Origin: Candidatus Binatia bacterium
Lineage (GTDB): Bacteria > Desulfobacterota > Binatia > UBA12015
Assembly (NCBI GenBank): GCA_029248525.1
Contig: JAQWJE010000046.1
Location: forward strand, 31,282-95,281
Reading direction: 5' to 3'
Length of the DNA: 64,000 nucleotides
Positions 17,469-27,488 of this stretch are shown here, piece after piece. Every line of letters starts with the position of its first letter. Position 1 is the first letter of the stretch. The notes below the pieces were generated by a model that searched no databases, was not told the origin of the DNA, and worked only from the letters and a program-made list of their open reading frames with translations. Both the position numbers and the translations under genes were made by a program.

Positions 17469-17774
17469 TCAGTCAGCAGACTTCTTGTAAGCTTCCTTGG
17501 TCGAATCCCAGCCGTCCTTGGTGCCCGTGCCGACGGCTTTTGCGGCATCCTTGGTCGAATCCCAGCCCTTCTTGGCGGCATCGCCGGTGGCATCAGCCGC
17601 GTTCCCGACGGCCTTCTTGCTGGCATCCCATCCTTCTTTGAAACCGTCTCCGGTTTCATCGGCGGCGGCGGCAAAGGAATCCTTCGCCTCCTTGGCGCTA
17701 TCGGAAGCCAACGCCAGAGGGCCCGTGCCCATGATCAAAATCGCGGCAAATACTGCGGTAAACAATGATTTCAT
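17469..17774 (-). CDS. Small exported protein with GWD-S/T-K repeats
   Basis: A 101-residue protein with a clear signal peptide (MKSLFTAVFAAILIMG...ALAS). The mature part is almost wholly a low-complexity, Ala/Lys/Asp-rich amphipathic region with three repeats: GWDASKKA, GWDSTKDA and GWDSTKEA, spaced about 20 residues apart. The 18-bp DNA segment encoding GWDSTK is identical in two of them. Such 11- to 22-residue periodic KE-rich helices resemble LEA-like or apolipoprotein-like proteins that act in stress protection or bind membranes. That comparison is by composition only. The start was chosen for GGAG about 9 nt upstream and for the signal peptide. No relative is recognised with certainty. 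Confidence 0.75.
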   Translation of the reverse strand: MKSLFTAVFAAILIMGTGPLALASDSAKEAKDSFAAAADETGDGFKEGWDASKKAVGNAADATGDAAKKGWDSTKDAAKAVGTGTKDGWDSTKEAYKKSAD

Positions 17775-17887
17775 CTCTACTCTCCCTTGAACTACTGCAA
17801 ATGAACGCCTCGAACGGCGCCCGATTAACCTTTTCACAAGCTGTCGAAAGCAGAAAGCGAAAGTCGACAGACAACCAAACCTGATAT

Positions 17888-19321
17888 TTAACGACGGGCC
17901 GTCCAGGTGGTCGGCCCGTCCGGTGCATCCTTCAAATCGATTCCGGCCGCGGCCAGTTCATCTCGAATCTCGTCAGCCCGACCAAAATCTCTCGCCTCAC
18001 GTGCCTCGGCCCGCTCCACGATCAGTGCCTCAATTCGCGGGGCATCCATTCCCGAGGCTTCCGCCCGTCCCTGGCGCATTTCCTCAAGCGTTGCTGCCGG
18101 ATCGCCCTGCAAGACACCCAGAACGGATCCTGCGGAAACGATGGCGCGACCGACCGAGGCCGCCTGAGCGCAGTAGCCGACGTCGATCATGCGATTCACC
18201 GCACGCACGCCGTCGTGCAAGGCAGCCAGCGCCCTCGACGTATTCAGGTCATCATGCAAGGCGCTTCGGAATTCCGCGAGAAGCTCCTCAGCCTCTGGTA
18301 CCGGGGCCTCCGGAGGCTCCGACTCAAAGGCCCGCGCCAGGGTCTCGTACATCCGGAGCAAGACTTTCTCGGCGTCGGCAACCGCATCCATGGTGAACTC
18401 GAGAGGCGAACGATAGTGGGTCTGCAGAAGCATCAGGCGCAACGCCTCGCGCGGGAAACGTTCCAGAGCATCTCGAATATTGACGATATTCCCGAGCGAT
18501 TTGGACATCTTCTCGTCGCCCAGACGCAGAAAGGATACGTGCGCCCAGTGGTTCGCGAAGGGCTTCCCGGAACTGCCCTCGGATTGAGCAATCTCGTTCT
18601 CATGATGCGGGAAAACCAGATCCTCCCCACCGCCATGCAAATCAAAGGTCTCCCCCAGATAACGGCTGCTCATCGCCGAGCATTCGATATGCCAACCCGG
18701 TCGTCCCGCGCCAAAAGGACTCTCCCAGAAAGGCTCTCCGGGCTTCGCAGCTTTCCATAAGGCGAAATCAGCAGGATGACGTTTATGGGCATCCACCTCT
18801 ACCCGCGCCCCGGCCTTCAGGTCGTCCAGATTTCGGCGCGAGAGTCGACCGTAGGCGGGGAAATCACCCACCGAAAAATACATGCCGTCGGGCGTCCTGT
18901 AAGCCAGACCACGCTCTTCCAGTTCGGTGATCATCGCTACCATTTCGGGAATATGGTCGGTAGCCAGTGGTTCGACATCGGGGGCACGATTGCCCAGAGC
19001 GGCCGAATCTTCCTGCAGGGCATTAGCAAAACGACGCGATAATTCCTCCGAGGTCTCGCCATTCTCGCGAGCCCGGTTGATGATCTTGTCCTCGATATCC
19101 GTAATGTTGCGGATGTAAGTTACCCGCTGCCCCGTCCATTCCAGAAACCGTACGAGGGTGTCGAAAACCAGCATGACGCGCGCGTGCCCGACATGCGCGT
19201 AGTCGTAAACCGTCACGCCGCAGACATAGAGGCGCACATGACCGGCCTCGCGGCAGACGAGCGGCTCGACCCGGCGAGTCAGCGTATTATAGAGTGCGAT
19301 CGATGCATCCTGGTCGGACAT
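17888..19321 (-). CDS. cysS: Cysteinyl-tRNA synthetase
   Basis: A 477-residue class I aminoacyl-tRNA synthetase that charges tRNA-Cys. HVGHAR (HIGH motif) follows [11 protein letters not shown]. The zinc-site region includes [10 protein letters not shown] and the [10 protein letters not shown] helix, and KMSKSLGN is the second catalytic motif. The C-terminal anticodon-binding DALR-like region ends with [14 protein letters not shown], as usual. It starts immediately after the acs stop codon (19322), so it is the last gene of an acyl-CoA dehydrogenase - acs - cysS operon, an unusual pairing of a tRNA synthetase with acyl-CoA metabolism. Confidence 0.97.
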   Translation of the reverse strand: MSDQDASIALYNTLTRRVEPLVCREAGHVRLYVCGVTVYDYAHVGHARVMLVFDTLVRFLEWTGQRVTYIRNITDIEDKIINRARENGETSEELSRRFANALQEDSAALGNRAPDVEPLATDHIPEMVAMITELEERGLAYRTPDGMYFSVGDFPAYGRLSRRNLDDLKAGARVEVDAHKRHPADFALWKAAKPGEPFWESPFGAGRPGWHIECSAMSSRYLGETFDLHGGGEDLVFPHHENEIAQSEGSSGKPFANHWAHVSFLRLGDEKMSKSLGNIVNIRDALERFPREALRLMLLQTHYRSPLEFTMDAVADAEKVLLRMYETLARAFESEPPEAPVPEAEELLAEFRSALHDDLNTSRALAALHDGVRAVNRMIDVGYCAQAASVGRAIVSAGSVLGVLQGDPAATLEEMRQGRAEASGMDAPRIEALIVERAEAREARDFGRADEIRDELAAAGIDLKDAPDGPTTWTARR

Positions 19322-21272
<1,951 letters not shown>

Positions 21273-21283
<11 letters not shown>

Positions 21284-22436
21284 AAATCTCCGCTTCCCCG
21301 TCGGGAAGAATTTCCTGCGCTATCGTTTCCCTGTTCCAAACGCTGTCACCAAAGGCGACTTCAGAACTTTTGGCGCGCTTAAAATATATGTGCATGTCAT
21401 GCTCCCAGGTGAACCCGATCCCGCCATGGATCTGAATGCCTTCACCGGCGACCTCCCGGAATGCATCGGAGCAATAGGCTTTTGCCATGGCAGACGCCAG
21501 ATGCGCTTCCGGAGACCCGCTTGCGATCGCCCATGCAGCGTACCACGCCGCCGAACGACCGCTCTCCACTTTCACCATCATATCGGCACATTTGTGCTGG
21601 ATCGCCTGAAAAGATCCGATCGGCTTTCCAAATTGCTCCCGCACCTTGGCGTAATCGACCGACATTTCGAGGATCCGGGCGGCACCGCCGCAAGATTCCG
21701 CCGCCAAACCCGCTCTTGCCGCGTCGGCGAGTCGCTCCAGTTGCCGCCACCCGGAGCCCTTGGCGCCCACCCGATCGGCCAGGGGCACCCGCACCGCGTC
21801 GAGGCGTACCTCGGCTTGTTTGCGTGTCTGGTCGAGAGTCTTCAAACCGGTCATCGTGACGCCGTCCGCCTTGCCGGGGACGAGAAAGAGATCGATACCG
21901 CTTGGCCCCTCGCTCCCGGCCTCCCGCGCGGCCACGATGAGCCAGTCCGCACCGATGGCATCCGGGACGAAAACTTTTGTTCCCCGCAATTCGACGCCAC
22001 CGGAGACCGGGCTCCATTCGGCCTCGATGGCCTCCGGGGCAAGTTGTCCCGAGCTTTCCAACCAGGCAATGGTCGCGCGGATCTCCCCCGCGGCAATTCC
22101 TGGCAACAGGGCTCGGGCGGCGGGACCTGTCGCCTGCGCAGATAACAGGCTCGCCGAGCAAACCGCTGTAGAGAAAAAAGGCCCCGGCAAGACAACACGG
22201 CCCATTTCCTCGAGCAGCAGCGCCATCTCGACAAAGCTCAATCCAATCCCCCCATCCTCCTCAGGAATCATCATGCCGAGCCACCCAAGCGCTGCCATTT
22301 GGCGCCAGAGGGCGGGGTCGTGTCCCTCCTCCTCGGCCATCAAACGGCGGACCAGAGTCATCGGGCATTCCTTTTCGAGAAATGCTCGTGCCGAATCGCG
22401 TAATAGCTCCTGATCTTCGTTGAATCCGAAATCCAT
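21273..22436 (-). CDS. Acyl-CoA dehydrogenase
   Basis: A 387-residue FAD enzyme of the acyl-CoA dehydrogenase family. The N-terminal helical domain begins [19 protein letters not shown]. The middle beta domain and the C-terminal domain carry [18 protein letters not shown] and the flavin/substrate segment [23 protein letters not shown]. The usual medium-chain catalytic Glu position near the C-terminus is not obvious; this branch resembles the CaiA/FadE-like and steroid-degradation dehydrogenases often encoded with APH-type kinases. Substrate unknown. It is the first gene of the acs-cysS operon, divergent from the sigma-54-type gene. Confidence 0.93.
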
Positions 22437-22640
22437 TATGATCGCCTACAAGCTTTCCCGCGCTCGAGGAGAAAGCTGACGCCCAGCGCCAATTTTTTGA
22501 CGTTTCGCGAGTTTTCGTCAAGCCCTCGACGGCATTCCGCGCCGCCCGCTCGAGCCGACGCGGGCAACCCGATCCGCGAACCCCTGCGGAATGTAGGCCG
22601 ATTTGTGTCCCATAACAATCTCGGGGGGGCAATTGGCCTT

Positions 22641-22656
22641 TGGCATTGCCATTGCA
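22641..22656 (+). promoter_or_regulatory. Sigma-54 (-24/-12) promoter upstream of AAA+ gene
   Basis: TGGCAT, five bases, then TTGCA, preceded by T. This matches the consensus TTGGCAC-N5-TTGCA at all but one of the core positions, with exact spacing. Transcription would start near 22667, only about 6 nt before the ATG at 22673, so the message would be nearly leaderless or translation starts further in. Confidence 0.6.
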
Positions 22657-22672
22657 TCCGTAGTTTCAAACC

Positions 22673-23632
22673 ATGAACGGAATCACACCTCGAATCAGTC
22701 TGATCGACGTGCGGGCACTTCGCCCCGCAAGCTTTGGTGCCAAAACGGAGAACGGAACCACCGGAGGGAGACTTTCGCCACTTGAAGCGCTCCTGAGGCC
22801 GCGAAGCGCTGCTGTGGAACGCGAACTGCCCGAGGAAATTCCATCTGGCAGCTTCTACGGCATGGTCGGCCGAAGCCCGGCCATGCTCTCGGTTTTCGCC
22901 ACGCTGGCGAGAATGGCGGCCTACCCCGTCACACCGCTCCTCCTCGGAGAACCCGGCTGCGGTAAAAGTTGTGCGGCGAAGGCCCTTCACCGAGCCTCGG
23001 ATCGCGCCGCAGAACGGATGATTTCCTTTGATTGCCGACAGGCTCAGGACCTGCCGATCGAGAGTATTCTCTTCGGCCAGGTCGGCGGAATTGCTCCCGC
23101 GCAGAATTCGGCCGATCGGCCCGGATTGCTCGAGATGGCGCATGAGGGGACGCTTTATCTGCAAGAAATCAGCGAACTTCCGATAGACGTGCAGGTGAAA
23201 CTCCTGCGCTTTCTGGAGTCTCGCGAAATCCGGCGTGTCGGCTCTGCGCAACTCAGGCGGTTGGATGTGCGAATCATCACCTCGAGCGAGAGAGATCTCA
23301 GCCTTCTTTGCACTCAGGGGAAATTCCGAGGAGACCTGCTCTACCGCCTGAATGTCGGATCGATCGTCTTGCCCCCATTGCGCGAGATCCCCGAGGACAT
23401 CCCCATGCTGGTCAGTCATCTTCTGGAGCGGGTCGCGATGGTCAACGGCCTGCCACCGCAGGCGCTCAGCGCTCAGGCACACCGGGAGTTGGCCGCATAT
23501 GGCTGGCCGGAAAACGTACGCCAATTATTTGCAGTCTTGCTGGCGGGGAGTCGGCGGGCCTGTGGACGTGAAATTCAGAACACGGATCTGGGCCTGCCCG
23601 CGATGGACCATCCCTCCATGCCGGGCGTTTGA
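22673..23632 (+). CDS. Degenerate sigma-54-activator-like AAA+ protein
   Basis: A 319-residue protein whose residues about 60-290 are the AAA+ domain of bacterial enhancer-binding proteins. Walker A is GEPGCGKS (92-99), the arginine-finger region is FRGDLLYRLNV, and sensor II is WPENVRQL. Two signatures are broken. The sigma-54-contacting GAFTGA loop is replaced by FGQVGGIAPAQN (134-145), and the Walker B GTLFLDEI reads GTLYLQEI, with Gln for the Mg-coordinating Asp. There is no receiver or GAF domain in front and no HTH behind. It probably binds ATP without acting as a normal activator. It could be an antagonist or adaptor. A sigma-54-type promoter lies just upstream. Confidence 0.82.
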   Translation: MNGITPRISLIDVRALRPASFGAKTENGTTGGRLSPLEALLRPRSAAVERELPEEIPSGSFYGMVGRSPAMLSVFATLARMAAYPVTPLLLGEPGCGKSCAAKALHRASDRAAERMISFDCRQAQDLPIESILFGQVGGIAPAQNSADRPGLLEMAHEGTLYLQEISELPIDVQVKLLRFLESREIRRVGSAQLRRLDVRIITSSERDLSLLCTQGKFRGDLLYRLNVGSIVLPPLREIPEDIPMLVSHLLERVAMVNGLPPQALSAQAHRELAAYGWPENVRQLFAVLLAGSRRACGREIQNTDLGLPAMDHPSMPGV

Positions 23633-23644
23633 GCGACGGGGCGC

Positions 23645-23926
23645 TCAGGCGTCAGCGGTGCCTTCCCGCGAGCGAAAGAGGCGGTCGATGCTCTCCTCCT
23701 CACGGTTGGCTTCGAGCAAGGCTCGCAAAGTCTGTTCCAGCGCGGTCAGCTCGGTATTCACGGTCACCAAAGACTCCACCAGGCCAATCCAGGACTCCTG
23801 TTCGGGAAGCGGTGCGTCGCCTTCCTCGCAAATCGTTACGCATTTCTGCGTCACTTCCAGAACGCCTTCCGAGGCGCCCTCCAGATGTGTGGCCAAATCA
23901 ATAAACGTATGACGATCGATAATCAT
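23645..23926 (-). CDS. Small helical protein of unknown function
   Basis: A 93-residue acidic protein with no signal peptide, predicted almost entirely alpha-helical (LVESLVTVNTELTALEQTLRALLEANREEESI looks like a coiled coil, split here: LVESLVTVNTELTALEQ and the following RALLEANREEES). I do not recognise the family. Size and helical heptads resemble secretion or flagellar chaperones (FlgN/FliT type), but no diagnostic motif is seen. ATG at 23926 follows GGAGG by 9 nt. A strong sigma-54-type element lies about 60 bp upstream, and the gene converges on the degenerate AAA+ gene with only 12 bp between stop codons. Confidence 0.65.
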   Translation of the reverse strand: MIIDRHTFIDLATHLEGASEGVLEVTQKCVTICEEGDAPLPEQESWIGLVESLVTVNTELTALEQTLRALLEANREEESIDRLFRSREGTADA

Positions 23927-23981
23927 GGGGATTTTCCTCCAAGCCCGGAAATCAACTGTGTCGGACCTGCTTCCCCTTAAA

Positions 23982-23997
23982 GGCAAGTGGAGTGCCA
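23982..23997 (-). promoter_or_regulatory. Sigma-54 (-24/-12) promoter upstream of the small helical protein
   Basis: On the minus strand this reads C-TGGCAC, five bases, TTGCC. It has the full TGGCAC box and the exact 5-bp spacing to TTGC. The start site would be near 23971, giving a 45-nt leader that contains the GGAGG ribosome-binding site. It is one of two such elements within 1.4 kb, facing each other. Confidence 0.65.
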
Positions 23998-24113
23998 GCT
24001 TGGACCACGCAAAATAAGGCTTTTTTCGGAACCCCAACCTTGCATCCGCACAACATTGGGGCAGTTCTTGCGGCAGCGCTCGATTTCGGGAAATGCGCCG
24101 CTACCCGAACGCC

Positions 24114-25562
24114 TTATTCGGCCAGAATCCGCTCCGCGGCCAAACGTCCCGCTCGGGCAGCCGCACCCGACCCCGTCGAGGGCATCCCGGGCAAGCGAAC
24201 TTCGGCATTCGCCAGCCGGACACCTCCAATACCGGGAACGGTTTCGGGCAAGGTGCCCGCAAGAAGAGGGTCCGCTCCATCCTCGTCTGCGAGCCAATGA
24301 TGCTCCCATTCGATCGAGGCGCTGGCACCCGGCAGCATCAGTTCCAAAGCGGCGCGCAAGCGTTCGCCGGTACCTTCGATAGCGGCCGCATCACGGATTC
24401 CGGCGGCTGGCAGCGCGGCCCGACCCAGCACGAGAGCTCGGCCGGGAGGCGCAACCCGCGGGGCAAGGGCACTGGCCCGGAACAAGGAAAGGCGCTCGCC
24501 TGCGGAGAGCGACAGGTCTCCCGACCCGGGAACCGCGTCGAGAACCACGGGCGCGTCAGCAAGCGCCTCGACGTCGGATGCCTTGATGCCCCAGGCCACC
24601 CCGAGCGAATGACCAAGATTACCGGCGACCGTCCCCTGAAGGAAATCCTGCGCCTCTCCGGGAATCAGGTCGAGACAATCGTGTCGGGGCATCGCCAAAA
24701 CCACGGCCTTGGACTCGATGGCCTCGAGGAAGGGCTGTTCTTCGCGGCAGACAGCCAACCCCACGCACCGCCCCTCTTCCAGAGCCAGTCCCACCGCCTG
24801 GGTTCCGAGGCGCAACTCTCCACCAGCCTCCAGCAAACTGTCCACCAGTGCTCCGATGACGCCTTGGGCTCCCGCAATAGGTGCGTCACCGAAACTCACC
24901 AACCGATGCACGGGGTCCGCGCCGAGTACCCGAACGCGTCGCTCCAGTGCCGCGATACTGGCAGCTTCCGGGTTTTGCGAACCGAGAAGCATCGCGCTGC
25001 GAAGCAAGGCGTTCGCAACCGGCTTTTCAATCTCCTCCCGAAGGATCCATTCGCTCAGAGTCGTATCGCGTTCGGCGGCAATCTCCTCATCACCCAGAGC
25101 AGAGAGCGTTGCGTATTGATCTCCCATCCCTGCAAAGACCCGGGGGGGGATCCCGTAGAGCGATCGCACCGCGTCGAGAGTGGCGGGCGAAGGTACCGCT
25201 CCGGGAACCGGCAGCGGAACGACTTTCCCCAGATGCCCCTCCTCATCCGTGGCCGCGACACGCAATTGGGTGCGAACATCAATATCCGCCAGAGCCGTAT
25301 CCGCGACGCCCGCAAGCTTGAGCGATTCGGGCAGGTCGGGCGCCTCCCAGACCACCGGACCGAGGTCTACGGCATAGCCCTGAAACTGGGCCGTCTTGAG
25401 TCGCCCACCCGGGCGCCTCGCACGGTCCACGACAACCACCCGTTTCCCTGCTCGCGCCAGAACGGCAGCGCATACCAACCCTGAAAGACCCGCACCCACC
25501 ACAATAACGTCGGTATCGCGAGAGGCCCCGCGGCGCTTCAACAACCAGGTGGGGAGGCTCAT
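24114..25562 (-). CDS. FAD-dependent oxidoreductase (phytoene desaturase / protoporphyrinogen oxidase-like)
   Basis: A 482-residue flavoprotein of the amine-oxidase/carotenoid-desaturase superfamily. VIVVGAGLSGLVCAAVLARAG is the ADP-binding Rossmann motif (first part VIVVGAGLSGL), followed by VVVVDRARRPGGRLKT. The C-terminus has the second FAD contact around GIGGVRLANAEVRLPGMPSTGSGAAARAG (GMPSTGSGAAA). The middle substrate domain is not specific enough to choose between desaturase, monooxygenase and PPOX-like roles. It overlaps the upstream lipoprotein gene by 4 bp, so the two are translationally coupled. Confidence 0.85.
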   Translation of the reverse strand: MSLPTWLLKRRGASRDTDVIVVGAGLSGLVCAAVLARAGKRVVVVDRARRPGGRLKTAQFQGYAVDLGPVVWEAPDLPESLKLAGVADTALADIDVRTQLRVAATDEEGHLGKVVPLPVPGAVPSPATLDAVRSLYGIPPRVFAGMGDQYATLSALGDEEIAAERDTTLSEWILREEIEKPVANALLRSAMLLGSQNPEAASIAALERRVRVLGADPVHRLVSFGDAPIAGAQGVIGALVDSLLEAGGELRLGTQAVGLALEEGRCVGLAVCREEQPFLEAIESKAVVLAMPRHDCLDLIPGEAQDFLQGTVAGNLGHSLGVAWGIKASDVEALADAPVVLDAVPGSGDLSLSAGERLSLFRASALAPRVAPPGRALVLGRAALPAAGIRDAAAIEGTGERLRAALELMLPGASASIEWEHHWLADEDGADPLLAGTLPETVPGIGGVRLANAEVRLPGMPSTGSGAAARAGRLAAERILAE

Positions 25563-25975
25563 CGCTTCTCCCCCTCGCGATCCGCTGCAAGCTGAAGTCT
25601 CTGCGGGTCGCCGGTAAGGACCTGCAACGGACCTCCGAGATCCGTCACGCGCCCGATCACCCAGACGTCCTGATCACTGAACTTCTGCAAAAACTTCTCG
25701 GCATCCACGAGGAGCAGTGGCGGAACGACGACGATCTCCACCGCGGGCTTCACGTCCCCCGCAACCGGAAAAATCAGTTTCCCACGCTCGGATCGACCAG
25801 GCCCGGTGCGCGCCATGAGAGTCACCAGGTCCCCCAGGTAGGCGCCCAGATCGGGAGCCTCGACCGTCGGCGGTGGCGCCACCAGCCCCAGAGGGCCGAC
25901 TTCCGGATCTTGAGACACAACTGGGGCACAAGCGGCGACAACGGAAAACAGAATCAGAAAAATTCGCTCACGCAT
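25559..25975 (-). CDS. Small predicted lipoprotein
   Basis: A 138-residue exported protein. The N-terminus MRERIFLILFSVVAACAP carries a lipobox (VVAAC). The mature part is Val/Leu-rich with a segment VKPAVEIVVVPPLLLVDAEK and QDVWVIGRVTDLGGPL, suggesting a small beta barrel or OB-like fold; I recognise no family. Its stop overlaps the start of the flavoprotein gene by 4 bp. The pairing of an outer-membrane-type lipoprotein with a soluble-looking flavoenzyme is odd, and no function can be assigned. Confidence 0.7.
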   Translation of the reverse strand: MRERIFLILFSVVAACAPVVSQDPEVGPLGLVAPPPTVEAPDLGAYLGDLVTLMARTGPGRSERGKLIFPVAGDVKPAVEIVVVPPLLLVDAEKFLQKFSDQDVWVIGRVTDLGGPLQVLTGDPQRLQLAADREGEKR

Positions 25976-26030
25976 ACCGTTCCCTTACCCTTCGAGCATG
26001 AATCCGTCGAAAGAAAATCGTCGCATTTTC

Positions 26031-27488
26031 TCATACCCCCCGACGGGTAATCAAGGTCCGCACAGTCTCGGCCATGATCCGCAGATCCAGCTGCAGCGAA
26101 TAGTTATGAATATAGGCGAGGTCATACTTCAGCTTATAGGCTGGCGAGGTACTGTACTCACCTCGAACCTGCGCGAGCCCTGAAAGTCCCGGTTTGACCA
26201 GCCATCGTTCAGCGTAGCCGGGAATTTCGCGAACCATCGCCTCGGTCAGTTCCGGGCGTTCGGGCCGGGGCCCGACCAGACTCATTGTGCCGTTCAAAAC
26301 ATTAAGCAACTGGGGAATCTCATCGATGCGGGTGGCCCGCAGGAAACGCCCCACACCAATCACACGGGAGTCATCCGGGGTCGCGAGAACTGCCCCCACA
26401 CCATCTTCCGCCCCCTCCCGCATCGTTCGCAGTTTATAGATAATAAATTCGGCGCCGCCTTTGCCCACGCGACGCTGCCTGAACAAAACGGGGCCCGACG
26501 AAGAGATGCGAATCGCAAGGCAGGCGCCGAGAAGGACCGGAAGAGAGACCACCAAAAGTAAAATCGCCAGCGAAAAATCAACCCCCGACTTCAATGAAAA
26601 TCCAAAGCGCCGCTCGGGGTTCCGGGAGACGTCGATCATGGGAACGTTTTCCACCGAGACACCGGTCAATCGGCCAACCAGCAACTCATGAAAAGACGGG
26701 ACGACCGCAACCAACGCGCGCGGGACCCCTTCGGTCTCTCGCAGCACACCTTCAAGAATCTTGTCTTTCCACGACTCGGCGGGTGCCACGATCACCTTGT
26801 CCAGCGCACCCGAGCGCACTTCCCGGCCAAGGTCCTGCACCGTACCGAGCCAGCGGAGGTCCGAGCCCTTCACTTTCTCGCCAGGCTCGGCGGGGCCATC
26901 GGAACGCACCGCACCGACGATCCGAAGCGGTTCCCCCGCCCCGCTCTGCGCCCGCAGGATGCTCTCCAACTCGCAGATCTCCATTTCCGGACCCACCAGC
27001 GCCACCCGCAGAACTCGAGAACCCGACCAGAGAACCTGGTGAGCAAAGATCCGAAACCCGACCAGCAGGATCATATTGAACAAACTGAAAAGCAGGAGGA
27101 CCGAGCGAGGGAGTTGCATCCCGCCGGCAAAGAAGAACCACGCCGAAATCAACAGGAGCTGAAAGACGGCCATCAAACCGACCGCAAGAGTCGCCTCACG
27201 CGGCCGGCGAAGAAATGCGGGATCGTAAAGACCGGAGAAAAAAAGCAGAGGCAACTGGGTGAGCAAGCCAATCGCGAGCGAACCCTGCAACAGTTGCATC
27301 CGGTCGATCGGCAACAGATGTTGTGTCCAGGGGAAGGGAATCGATACCCGCAGGAGAAAAGCCAACCCGAAAGCCAGAGGTACGGCGAGCGCATCGAGGA
27401 GAAGAAGAACCAGAATCAGCCGGGAATCCAGATGTCCCAAAACCTTCGCGCGCCGCAAACGCCTGGCGAATCGCTCAGATGCCTTCAT
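26031..27488 (-). CDS. Polyprenyl glycosylphosphotransferase (exopolysaccharide initiating sugar transferase)
   Basis: A 485-residue WbaP/WcaJ-type enzyme that transfers sugar-1-phosphate to undecaprenyl phosphate, starting a glycan repeat unit at the inner membrane. The first half has four to five membrane helices and a CoA-binding-like Rossmann region (VLRVALVGPEMEICELE). After a further helix (FSLAILLLVVSLPVLLGA) the catalytic domain shows KLRTMREGAED, TRIDEIPQLLNVLNG, SLVGPRPERPEL and the Pro-rich KPGLSGLAQVRG. The ATG at 27488 overlaps the stop of the upstream glycosyltransferase by 4 bp. It is the last gene of a six-gene coupled group. Confidence 0.95.
   Translation of the reverse strand: MKASERFARRLRRAKVLGHLDSRLILVLLLLDALAVPLAFGLAFLLRVSIPFPWTQHLLPIDRMQLLQGSLAIGLLTQLPLLFFSGLYDPAFLRRPREATLAVGLMAVFQLLLISAWFFFAGGMQLPRSVLLLFSLFNMILLVGFRIFAHQVLWSGSRVLRVALVGPEMEICELESILRAQSGAGEPLRIVGAVRSDGPAEPGEKVKGSDLRWLGTVQDLGREVRSGALDKVIVAPAESWKDKILEGVLRETEGVPRALVAVVPSFHELLVGRLTGVSVENVPMIDVSRNPERRFGFSLKSGVDFSLAILLLVVSLPVLLGACLAIRISSSGPVLFRQRRVGKGGAEFIIYKLRTMREGAEDGVGAVLATPDDSRVIGVGRFLRATRIDEIPQLLNVLNGTMSLVGPRPERPELTEAMVREIPGYAERWLVKPGLSGLAQVRGEYSTSPAYKLKYDLAYIHNYSLQLDLRIMAETVRTLITRRGV

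Noticed and set aside
24093..25484. 463-codon plus-strand frame opposite the flavoprotein gene.
   Set aside because: The minus strand encodes a convincing FAD protein with both cofactor motifs; the plus-strand product lacks any motif.
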